From: Halobacteriales archaeon QH_10_70_21
GTDB lineage: Archaea > Halobacteriota > Halobacteria > Halobacteriales > Haloarculaceae
Direction of reading: 5' to 3'
Assembly: GCA_003021325.1 (NCBI GenBank)
Contig: PXQM01000073.1
Span: forward strand, 2,356 to 11,642
Length of the DNA stretch: 9,287 nucleotides
Shown here: positions 1 to 5,155 of the stretch, piece after piece
Numbering within the stretch: position 1 is the stretch's first letter
Layout: every line of letters begins with the position of its first letter
The notes under the pieces: model-generated
What the model was told of the DNA's origin: nothing
The model's database searches: none
What the model saw: the letters and a program-made list of their open reading frames with translations, nothing else
Position numbers and translations under genes: made by a program

Positions 1-1
1 C

Positions 2-169
2 CTCCGGCTCGAACGGTTCACGATGGAGACGGTCCGCTACGGCAGCGTCGTCGCCTTCGTCTCGGTCGTCGTGCTCGGCGTGTGGACGGCCGTCGCGGGG
101 TCTCGCCGGGGCCACGTCATGTTCACCGGTGTACAGGTCCTGCCCAGTATCGTCGAACTGCTCGCCTGA
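2..169 (+). CDS. C-terminal end of an unrecognised membrane protein (5' end outside window)
   Basis: An open frame enters from the left edge and ends at a TGA at 167-169, giving 55 visible residues. A basic/acidic start (LRLERFTMETVRYG) is followed by one strong hydrophobic helix at about residues 15-33, then a basic SRRGH turn and a second, weaker hydrophobic segment (about 39-54) running to the stop. The helix followed by positive residues suggests an inner-membrane protein ending in two helices. I do not recognise the family from this fragment. It points toward the DUF3054 gene on the other strand and is separated from it by about 94 bp holding a GC-rich hairpin. The frame has no internal stop and normal haloarchaeal codon use, so I believe it is coding, but its function is unknown. 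Confidence 0.55.
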   Translation, partial: LRLERFTMETVRYGSVVAFVSVVVLGVWTAVAGSRRGHVMFTGVQVLPSIVELLA

Positions 170-194
170 CGAGCGGACGGTGGTCCGACAGTCA

Positions 195-210
195 CCGGGG
201 CCGCCCCCGG
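195..210. terminator. GC hairpin between convergent genes
   Basis: CCGGGG (195-200) and CCCCGG (205-210) form a perfect 6-bp stem with a 4-nt loop, 26 bp after the stop of the left-edge gene. No T-run follows it on the plus strand. On the minus strand the DUF3054 gene is followed by a pyrimidine-rich stretch (about 222-262) before the hairpin is reached. Archaeal termination relies mainly on T-rich tracts, so this is a weak terminator candidate. Confidence 0.3.
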
Positions 211-263
211 CGTGAAGGGACTCGAGCAGGAGCGAAACGAGAGGGAAGCGAGGCGAGGAGGCG

Positions 264-677
264 CTACTGAACGAGGAAGTAGAGGTACCGCCAGACGGCC
301 AACACGAGGGTCCCGCCGACGAGCATGACGACGATGAAAGCGGGCGCTGCGCCGCGGCCGGGGATGGCGAGAACGCGCACGGCGAGGCCGATGACGGCTG
401 CGGGTATCCACGACCTGATGGCGAGCGGTATCGAGGAGTTCGGCGCCGACCCGCCGCCCGGCGAGTACGCGCCGACGAGCGGCGCGCAGACGAGCCACCC
501 GGCGATGAACGGGGCGGCCGCGTAGACGTAGATGACTGGGTCGACCTGCACCTGTTCGAGCGTCCAGTGCTGGAGCGTGCCGGCGAGCAGAAACAGCAGC
601 AGGACGACGAGGTCCCCGACCGCGATGGGCCAGGTGCTCGCGTCGAGTCGCTGCTCGAGGAACGACTGGTCTGCCAT
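264..677 (-). CDS. DUF3054-family membrane protein
   Basis: This 137-aa protein has about four hydrophobic segments (roughly residues 18-36, 47-68, 85-105 and 111-134). The N-terminus is short and polar, and a Gly/Pro/Ser-rich loop (SPGGGSAPNSS) lies near residues 72-82. Size, topology, the early motif WPIAVGDLVVL and the late RYLYFLV end match the haloarchaeal DUF3054 proteins as I remember them; their function is not known. I chose the ATG at 677 because it gives the family's usual length and a TATA-like element lies about 27 bp upstream, as expected for a leaderless message. The gene lies 40 bp behind the MFS transporter on the same strand, so readthrough from that gene is also possible. 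The family call is by eye. Confidence 0.8.
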   Translation of the reverse strand: MADQSFLEQRLDASTWPIAVGDLVVLLLFLLAGTLQHWTLEQVQVDPVIYVYAAAPFIAGWLVCAPLVGAYSPGGGSAPNSSIPLAIRSWIPAAVIGLAVRVLAIPGRGAAPAFIVVMLVGGTLVLAVWRYLYFLVQ

Positions 678-700
678 GGAGGAGCGTTCGATTCCCCCCG

Positions 701-708
701 TACAAGTG
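701..708 (-). promoter_or_regulatory. TATA-like element upstream of the DUF3054 gene
   Basis: Read on the minus strand this is CACTTGTA, centred about 27 bp upstream of the ATG at 677. No Shine-Dalgarno sequence precedes the ATG, which fits a leaderless transcript. The match to the haloarchaeal TATA consensus is only fair. Confidence 0.35.
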
Positions 709-717
709 CTTGCGGAT

Positions 718-1998
718 TCAGTCCGTCGGAGCGTCCTCGAGGCCGGACGCGGCCGGGGGCCGCAACAGGAGGGCGGCGAGTCCGGCGCCGGCGGCCAGGG
801 CGCCGCCGAGCGCGAACGTCGATCCCCAGCCGTAGACGGCGGCGAGGTAGCCAGCCACGGTGCCGGCGACGACGCCGCCGCCGACCTTCGCCGTGTAGAG
901 CACCGCGTAGTTGCCCGACGAGAACTCCGAACCGTAGTAGTCCGACAGGAGCGCCGGGAAGTAGACGTACAGCGGCGAGGAGAAGAACATCGCCAGCGTG
1001 ACCAGGGCGACGAACGCGGCGGGACGGTCCGCCCGCCCGGCGGCGACGAGGCCGAACCGGAACAGTCCCGCCAGGAGGAACGAGACGACCATCACGCGCT
1101 TGCGGCCGAGGCGGTCGGTGACCTCCCCGAGGACGAGCCGCGAGGCCCCGGCCGCAAGCGGTAACAGCGTCGCGGCGATGGTGGCGACGTCGTAGGTGAA
1201 GCCGAGTTCCTCGGCGAAGGTGACGACGTTGGCGATGACGACGAGGTCGGCGCCGGCCGTGGCGACGAACATCGCGTACAGCAGCCAGAACTGCCAGGTC
1301 CGGAGCATCTGGCGGGTGGTGTAGGCGGCCCCGCGGAGCGAGGCCGCGACGTCGGCCGACGCCTCGTCGTCCGCGAGGTCGAGCCACTCCCCGGGCGGGT
1401 CCCGAAGCAGGACGGCGCCGGCCAGCAGCACGACGAGGATGACGAGACCGATGTCCCGGAGGACAGCCGGGTAGCCGTCGACCGTCGCGTTCGCACGCAC
1501 GTAGGGGACCGCGAGGGCGCTCCCGGCCGCGAACGCCATCGTCCCGAGGCCGGTCGTGAGCCCGGTCCGGTCGGGGAACCACTTGACGGCGGTGTTGACC
1601 GCGACCGTGTAGACGATGCCGACGCCGACCGACCCGAGCGAGTAGAGGACGTACAGTTGTGGGACCGTGGTGGCGTACGCCAGGCCGACGTAGCCACCGC
1701 CGGACAGCAGCGCCGCGAGGAATATCAGCGCCCCCGGTCCCCGGCGGTCGCGCCACCACCCGGCGGGGAACTGCGACAGCGACTGGAAGACGACGTAGAA
1801 GGAGAAGACCGCCCCGAGCGCCGCCGGCGCGATGTCGAGACGCTCGGCGAGCGGCGGCGCGATGGACGACCACACGTACTGGTAGGGGCTGACAGCCGCC
1901 ATCATCCCGACCGCAGCCGCTATCTGCCACCACCGCGAGAACCCGAGCACCTCGCGCGCACGGCCGGCGTAATCGACGCCCGGTCCACCGTCCGTCAT
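718..1998 (-). CDS. MFS transporter, oxalate/formate antiporter (OFA) type
   Basis: This 426-aa protein has 12 predicted membrane helices in two halves of six, with a polar central loop at about residues 199-230. Major-facilitator motif A appears twice, in degenerate form: GWWRDRRG near residue 80 and GEVTDRLGRKR near 291. OFA-type marks are the GSVGVGIVYTVAVNTAVKWFPDR stretch (about 122-144) and YTAK at 368-371; Lys371 sits where OxlT has its substrate-binding lysine in helix 11. Known OFA members exchange or take up small carboxylates, but many are uncharacterised, so the substrate is open. The frame stays open to an ATG at 2073, but I chose the ATG at 1998 because a TATA box TTTATT lies 26-31 bp upstream of it and the extra 25 residues are polar and unlike the family. 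No catabolic enzyme lies next to it to suggest a substrate. Confidence 0.85.
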   Translation of the reverse strand: MTDGGPGVDYAGRAREVLGFSRWWQIAAAVGMMAAVSPYQYVWSSIAPPLAERLDIAPAALGAVFSFYVVFQSLSQFPAGWWRDRRGPGALIFLAALLSGGGYVGLAYATTVPQLYVLYSLGSVGVGIVYTVAVNTAVKWFPDRTGLTTGLGTMAFAAGSALAVPYVRANATVDGYPAVLRDIGLVILVVLLAGAVLLRDPPGEWLDLADDEASADVAASLRGAAYTTRQMLRTWQFWLLYAMFVATAGADLVVIANVVTFAEELGFTYDVATIAATLLPLAAGASRLVLGEVTDRLGRKRVMVVSFLLAGLFRFGLVAAGRADRPAAFVALVTLAMFFSSPLYVYFPALLSDYYGSEFSSGNYAVLYTAKVGGGVVAGTVAGYLAAVYGWGSTFALGGALAAGAGLAALLLRPPAASGLEDAPTD

Positions 1999-2023
1999 GG
2001 TCGGGCGCTCGTCCCGGAAACGG

Positions 2024-2029
2024 AATAAA
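2024..2029 (-). promoter_or_regulatory. TATA box of the MFS gene (leaderless)
   Basis: The minus strand reads TTTATT here, 26-31 bp upstream of the ATG at 1998. That spacing places the transcription start at or within a base or two of the start codon. It also rules against the upstream ATG at 2073, which would lie upstream of this promoter. Confidence 0.6.
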
Positions 2030-2109
2030 CGAACGGACTCCGGACGGCGCTGTCGGCCCAGCGGTATGCGCACTGCGTATCTCGCCGTCGCTCACGCCAA
2101 TCGTTCATA

Positions 2110-2133
2110 CAGACAGGACAGAACGTTTGTCTG
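2110..2133. repeat. Inverted repeat CAGACA-N12-TGTCTG
   Basis: CAGACA (2110-2115) is mirrored by TGTCTG (2128-2133) around a 12-bp spacer that itself contains AACGTT. It lies about 110-135 bp upstream of the MFS start and could be a dimeric regulator site. A 6-bp match can also arise by chance. Confidence 0.25.
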
Positions 2134-2150
2134 ATACCTTCGCTCGCGTG

Positions 2151-2156
2151 TTTATC
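2151..2156 (+). promoter_or_regulatory. Candidate TATA box TTTATC, plus strand
   Basis: TTTATC lies about 26-27 bp upstream of an ATG at 2180, the spacing expected of a leaderless haloarchaeal transcript. That ATG opens a frame of only nine codons (2180-2209). The box could drive this tiny frame, or give the small membrane-protein gene a leader of about 110 nt. The two uses cannot be separated by reading alone. Confidence 0.3.
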
Positions 2157-2204
2157 CGGACCGTCGTAGTTGACACTCCATGTATAACTTACAACGAAGT
2201 TTTT

Positions 2205-2239
2205 CGTAGCTTTCCTCGTGACCACACGTAGTTTCCTCG
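2205..2239. repeat. Direct repeat CGTAG(C)TTTCCTCG, two helical turns apart
   Basis: CGTAGCTTTCCTCG (2205-2218) recurs as CGTAGTTTCCTCG (2227-2239), differing only by one extra base. Their 3' ends are 21 bp apart, about two turns of the helix. A shorter copy of the left half, CGTAGTT, is at 2165-2171. The pair sits directly upstream of the TATA-like element at 2253-2260, a usual place for an activator site. Confidence 0.45.
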
Positions 2240-2246
2240 GATACTG

Positions 2247-2260
2247 CGAAACACTTATGA
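2247..2260 (+). promoter_or_regulatory. BRE/TATA-like promoter of the small membrane-protein gene
   Basis: CGAAAC (2247-2252, BRE-like) is followed by ACTTATGA (2253-2260, TATA-like). The centre is about 32 bp before the ATG at 2289, giving a leader of only a few bases. The match is moderate. Confidence 0.45.
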
Positions 2261-2275
2261 CAGTATTCGCTTTAG

Positions 2276-2287
2276 GTATAATTATAC
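2276..2287. repeat. 12-bp palindrome GTATAATTATAC before the start codon
   Basis: GTATAATTATAC is a perfect palindrome ending one base before the ATG at 2289 and lying at or just past the expected transcription start. A protein bound here would block initiation, so a repressor operator is plausible. A related sequence, GTATAACTTAC, occurs at 2182-2192. A twelve-base perfect AT-rich palindrome in such GC-rich DNA stands out, but function is inferred from position only. Confidence 0.4.
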
Positions 2288-2288
2288 T

Positions 2289-2522
2289 ATGTTAAGTTAT
2301 TACGACCTCGTGTTGGGACTCATACCGCTCTCGCTCGCCGGCCTGACCGCGCTGTTTTTGACCGGTGGTCTCTCGCTTTCGCTCGCCGTGCCGCTGGCGT
2401 CGACCGTCGCGGTCGGTCTGATGGGCCACGCGATGTTCGTCAACGGGCCGGTGACGGCCGTCGCCGACGGTGGGGAGGCCGTCACCGACTCCGCCTCGGC
2501 CGGCCACCAGCCCTCCGACTAG
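2289..2522 (+). CDS. Small two-helix haloarchaeal membrane protein
   Basis: This 77-aa protein starts MLSYYDLVLGLIPLSL. It has two hydrophobic helices (about residues 7-28 and 31-52) and a short polar, acidic tail (VADGGEAVTDSASAGHQPSD). I recall similar short proteins beginning with YYDLVLGLIP in other haloarchaea, but can give no function or verified family number. The ATG at 2289 is supported by the promoter-like element about 32 bp upstream and by the sharp change from AT-rich DNA to GC-rich codons exactly there. It is followed after 38 bp by the cyclodeaminase-family gene on the same strand. The AT-rich upstream region with repeats and a palindrome suggests stronger regulation than a housekeeping gene needs. 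Confidence 0.7.
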   Translation: MLSYYDLVLGLIPLSLAGLTALFLTGGLSLSLAVPLASTVAVGLMGHAMFVNGPVTAVADGGEAVTDSASAGHQPSD

Positions 2523-2530
2523 ACGCAGCC

Positions 2531-2536
2531 TCTAAG
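2531..2536 (+). promoter_or_regulatory. Weak TATA-like element upstream of the cyclodeaminase-family gene
   Basis: TCTAAG is the only AT-containing run in the 38-bp gap and is centred about 27 bp upstream of the ATG at 2561. It would give a leaderless transcript. It is a poor consensus match, and cotranscription with the upstream small gene is an alternative. Confidence 0.25.
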
Positions 2537-2560
2537 CGCACCGCCGCCGAAGCCACCGCC

Positions 2561-3559
2561 ATGACCGACGTCCTGTTTCTCCGGAGCGACGAACTCGCAG
2601 GCCTCGCGACGCCGGCCGAGTACGTCGACGCCGTCCGCGCGGGCTACCAGAGCCACGGCACCGACGGGACCGCAGCGCCGCGGACGAAACTCGTCAGCGC
2701 CGACCCGCCGGGGATGACCACCGGCTACCTGGCGGTCCTCCCGGAGGTCGGCGCCATGGGCGGGTACACCTACGCAGCGGGCTTCGCCGACGAGGACGTC
2801 CACTTCGTGCTGCCGCTGTTCGACGCGGAGTCGGGCCGCCTGGTCGCGCTGCTTGACGGGGCCTCGATGAACCCGTTCAAGACCGGCGCGACGGGCGCCG
2901 TCGCGGTCGACGAACTCGCCCGCGAGGACGCGGGAACCTGTGCCGTGGTCGGGGCCGGCGCACAGGCCCGGGGACAGCTGCGCGCGACCGCGACGGTCCG
3001 GGACTTCGAGCGCGTGCGGGGGTACTCGCCGACGCCCGAGCACCGCGAGGCGTTCGCGGCCGAGTTCGACGACCGCCTCGCGGCCGACGTCTCGGCGGTC
3101 GGGTCCGCGGCCGGTGCGCTCGAGGACGCGGACGTGGTAATCACCGCGACCACCGCCTCGGAGCCGGTCTTCGAGGACGCGGCCCTGCCTGACGGCGCAC
3201 ACGTCACCGCGATGGGGCAGTACGACCGCGACAAACGGGAGATACCGTCGGAGACGGTCGCACGGAGCACGTACGTCCCGGACCTGCGCGACCGCGTCTT
3301 CCAGGACGCGGGGTCGTTTCTGGCCGCCCGCGAGGCCGGCCTCGTCGACGACGGCCACGTCCACGCCGAACTCGGAGAGGTGGTCGCGGGCCACGAGCCG
3401 GGACGGACCGACGACGCCGAGGTGACCCTCTTCGACAGCGGCGGGACGGGCGTCGAGACCGTCGCCGCCGGGTGGATGCTCTACCAGAAGGCCCGCGAGG
3501 TGGGGCTGGGCGAGACCATCGAGTTCCTCCCGGGGAGCGAGGCGCTGACCGGCGAGTGA
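2561..3559 (+). CDS. Ornithine cyclodeaminase / mu-crystallin family protein, divergent subgroup
   Basis: This 332-aa protein has the usual length and order of the family: an N-terminal substrate/dimer domain, then a Rossmann NAD(P) domain beginning at CAVVGAGAQARGQ (about 127-139). Motifs LPLFDAESGRLVALLDGA (84-101) and DADVVITATTA (189-199) match the family. Known relatives include ornithine cyclodeaminase, archaeal alanine dehydrogenase and ketimine reductase, all acting on an amino or imino acid with NAD(P)H. Several classical substrate residues appear changed: the Arg of the L-T-x-x-R-T motif is Lys107 in MNPFKTGA, the Lys of the usual GVK motif aligns with Thr70 in GGYTYAAGF, and the catalytic Asp region reads MGQYDRDKREI (218-228), where alignment is uncertain. 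I recall other haloarchaeal proteins with NPxKTGATGAV, so this is likely a subgroup rather than a broken gene. The substrate cannot be assigned. Confidence 0.85.
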   Translation: MTDVLFLRSDELAGLATPAEYVDAVRAGYQSHGTDGTAAPRTKLVSADPPGMTTGYLAVLPEVGAMGGYTYAAGFADEDVHFVLPLFDAESGRLVALLDGASMNPFKTGATGAVAVDELAREDAGTCAVVGAGAQARGQLRATATVRDFERVRGYSPTPEHREAFAAEFDDRLAADVSAVGSAAGALEDADVVITATTASEPVFEDAALPDGAHVTAMGQYDRDKREIPSETVARSTYVPDLRDRVFQDAGSFLAAREAGLVDDGHVHAELGEVVAGHEPGRTDDAEVTLFDSGGTGVETVAAGWMLYQKAREVGLGETIEFLPGSEALTGE

Positions 3560-3588
3560 CGCCCCCTGCGGACCGTTGGACTCCGTTG

Positions 3589-3622
3589 CCGGTCATCGCC
3601 AGCCCGGGTCGGCGATGGCCGG
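3589..3622. terminator. Strong hairpin between convergent genes
   Basis: CCGGTCATCGCC (3589-3600) pairs with GGCGATGGCCGG (3611-3622) over 12 positions, with one G-U-type pair and a 10-nt loop containing CCCGGG. It lies 29 bp after the stop of the cyclodeaminase-family gene and 22 bp beyond the end of the oppositely oriented psh gene, so it could serve both. No T-run follows on either strand, so termination here is an inference from position. Confidence 0.45.
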
Positions 3623-3644
3623 TGACCCGTTACAACGAGCCGTA

Positions 3645-4652
3645 TCAGAGGTACGGCGCGAGGCCGACGGCCTCGACGAGCGCGACCCCGGCGACGACGG
3701 CGCCGACGAGGTAGCCCCCGATGGCGCCGCCGTTCAACAGCGGCAGGCCGGCGTGGGCGCGACCCTGCATGACCATCCACATGAGCGCGAGCAGTCCGAC
3801 GAGCGTGCCGGTCATCGCCCCCAGGGCGGGCACTGTCAGCGCGATTCCGGGCGCCCCCAGGAGCGCGGTGTCGCCGGGGCGGAAGAAGGCCGCCGAGGCG
3901 ACGAGAATCGTCGGGATGACCGCATCGCCCAGCCCGATGAAGAACGCGTCCCGGGCGAAGGGGTCCTCGGCCTCCTCGTCGGGGTCGGTGCCACCGGGGT
4001 CCGTCCCCTCGGTGGCACCGCCCTCCGGGGGTTCGCCCTCGTTGTCGGCCGCGCCGTTGTCGTCCGCCCCGTACGACAGCGTGAGCGGGATGACGAAGAC
4101 GACGGGGAGCCGGAGGTCCATCGCGCCCGACGCCAGCGCGAGCATGTGCTCGGTGCCGTACACCGAGACGGCGTCGTAGACGGCGAGGACGGTGAGCAAC
4201 AGCAGCGCGGGCACCAGTCCGAAGCTGATGCCGAACAGCCCCGCCGCGCCGGCCCCCATGACGATGCCGGCGGCGTCGATGACGTACCACTCGGGGTAGA
4301 AGAGCAGCCCTCCGCCGAGCGCGAGCGCCGCAGCGACCGCCGGGACGTTGAGGCCCGCGACCATCAGGACCGGCGGGACGACCACCGAGAAGACGTAGAA
4401 CGCGAGGAAGACGGCGGCGAAGACGACGAGCCCCTGGAGGATTCTGTCGACGCCGAGCCGGATGGCGCCCAGCATGACGACCGTCGCGACGAGGATGGCC
4501 CCGACGTACAGCAGGCTGTTGGTCGGGTCCGAGGGGTCCTCGACGGTCTGGTAGCCGGCGTCCATGAAGGGCTCGACCAGGGCGAGCGCGCCCACCTGGA
4601 CGAGCACGAAGAGCCCGACGGTGGCGGCGACGGCGACGTATGCTCGCTTCAT
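3645..4652 (-). CDS. Presenilin/signal-peptide-peptidase-like intramembrane aspartyl protease (PSH)
   Basis: This 335-aa protein has nine predicted membrane helices and the three motifs of the presenilin/SPP family: YD at 159-160 (LAVYDAVSVYG), GLGD at 240-243, and PLLNGG at 304-309, corresponding to the PAL motif. Asp160 and Asp243 would be the catalytic pair that cuts peptides inside the membrane. An acidic, Gly/Pro-rich hydrophilic loop (about 195-232) lies between the two aspartate helices, where presenilin has its large cytosolic loop. The natural substrates of haloarchaeal homologues are not established. I chose the ATG at 4652; an in-frame GTG six bases upstream would add only two residues. 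It follows the SRP19-Gar1 frame by 39 bp without a clear TATA box, so cotranscription is likely. An srp19-gar1-psh order is, as I recall, common in haloarchaea. Confidence 0.9.
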   Translation of the reverse strand: MKRAYVAVAATVGLFVLVQVGALALVEPFMDAGYQTVEDPSDPTNSLLYVGAILVATVVMLGAIRLGVDRILQGLVVFAAVFLAFYVFSVVVPPVLMVAGLNVPAVAAALALGGGLLFYPEWYVIDAAGIVMGAGAAGLFGISFGLVPALLLLTVLAVYDAVSVYGTEHMLALASGAMDLRLPVVFVIPLTLSYGADDNGAADNEGEPPEGGATEGTDPGGTDPDEEAEDPFARDAFFIGLGDAVIPTILVASAAFFRPGDTALLGAPGIALTVPALGAMTGTLVGLLALMWMVMQGRAHAGLPLLNGGAIGGYLVGAVVAGVALVEAVGLAPYL

Positions 4653-4691
4653 ACCCACACTGCCGGCGCCGGCCGTTTGGTCGTTGTGATG

Positions 4692-5111
4692 TCACTCGGC
4701 ATAGAGTTTCTCGCCGAGCAGCTCCGCGAGGACGACGCCGTCGGCCGGCGAGACGGCCGCGTAGGGCCGCTCGACCGGCCCGAAGACGTCGACGATACGG
4801 CCCACGTCCGCGAGCTGCTGGTCGACGACCGCCGTTCCGAGCGCCGGCACCTCGTCGTCCGGGATGGCCCCCAGCAGGTCGGACTTGGTCGCGTCGTCGG
4901 CGCCCTTCACCAGCACCCGCCCGCGGGGTTCGTACTCCCGCGGGTAGGTCTTGTCGCGCTCGATGACGGCGTCGTAGCTGACCTGCTGGACCGCCTGGGC
5001 GATCTCGTCGACGGTCGGCTCAGGGACGGCGAGGTCCTCGGGGACCCGGCGGCCCTCGCTCCGGGAGCAGGTGGCGTCGAGATAGGCGGGCCAGATGACG
5101 TTCTCGACCAT
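4692..5111 (-). CDS. srp19/gar1: SRP19-Gar1 in-frame fusion (SRP19 lacking its end, Gar1 lacking its start)
   Basis: This one 139-aa frame holds two unrelated RNA-binding proteins. Residues 1 to about 82 are SRP19, which binds the tip of [26 protein letters not shown] (5-24), the [14 protein letters not shown] segment (56-69), and the start of the last helix (TKSDLLGAI, 75-83). Residues about 84-139 are Gar1 of the H/ACA pseudouridine-synthase [13 protein letters not shown] (88-97), [18 protein letters not shown] (103-120) and the end LLGEKLYAE. Compared with free-standing archaeal proteins recalled from memory, about the last 8 residues of SRP19 and the first 20 or so of Gar1 are missing at the junction; no other frame supplies them. 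The ATG at 5111 has a TATA element 27 bp upstream. The fusion may be real, or an assembly deletion that happens to keep frame. The domain calls are strong; the fusion's reality is the uncertain part. Confidence 0.85.
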   Translation of the reverse strand: MVENVIWPAYLDATCSRSEGRRVPEDLAVPEPTVDEIAQAVQQVSYDAVIERDKTYPREYEPRGRVLVKGADDATKSDLLGAIPDDEVPALGTAVVDQQLADVGRIVDVFGPVERPYAAVSPADGVVLAELLGEKLYAE

Positions 5112-5135
5112 GTTCGGGCGTGGACGGCCGGCGCG

Positions 5136-5141
5136 TAAAAA
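5136..5141 (-). promoter_or_regulatory. TATA box of srp19, also the T-tract behind btuF
   Basis: The minus strand reads TTTTTA, centred 27 bp upstream of the srp19 ATG at 5111, and no Shine-Dalgarno precedes that ATG. The same run of five T's lies 15 bp after the btuF stop, so it could also end btuF transcripts. Confidence 0.5.
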
Positions 5142-5155
5142 GCGGACGGTTGCAG

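Larger units (their letters stand above)
1999..2288. other. AT-rich divergent intergenic region
   Basis: This 290-bp stretch separates the divergent MFS and small membrane-protein genes. Its right half (about 2150-2290) is strikingly AT-rich compared with the surrounding sequence. It holds the MFS promoter, an inverted repeat (2110-2133), two plus-strand TATA candidates (2151 and about 2253), a direct repeat spaced by about two helical turns (2205-2239) and a 12-bp palindrome touching the next start codon (2276-2287). I find no convincing longer gene: the one minus-strand open frame (1995-2225) has no family resemblance. Confidence 0.6.

Noticed and set aside
222..262. Purine-rich GAGCGAAACGAG-like repeats after the DUF3054 stop
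   Set aside because: Short GAGCGAAGCGAG-type tails are common in haloarchaeal intergenic DNA. The copies here are irregular and do not form a defined repeat.
1999..2073. 25-residue N-terminal extension of the MFS transporter
   Set aside because: The extension is polar and arginine-rich, and the TATA box at 2024-2029 would lie inside it. The ATG at 1998 fits a leaderless start.
1995..2225. 76-residue minus-strand open frame in the MFS upstream region, with a CPVC motif
   Set aside because: It has no family resemblance, contains the MFS promoter in its body, runs through AT-rich repeat DNA and ends inside the MFS start. The lone CxxC has no partner pair.
4662..4673. Palindrome GCCGGCGCCGGC between srp19-gar1 and psh
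   Set aside because: Perfect 12-bp symmetry, but it is made only of alternating G/C blocks that arise easily in this composition. It has no loop and no T-run, so I do not call it a terminator or operator.
3576..5138. 520-residue plus-strand open frame opposite psh and srp19-gar1
   Set aside because: The translation is a Asp/Glu/Arg/His-rich reverse-strand shadow without any domain, while the minus strand carries complete recognised families.
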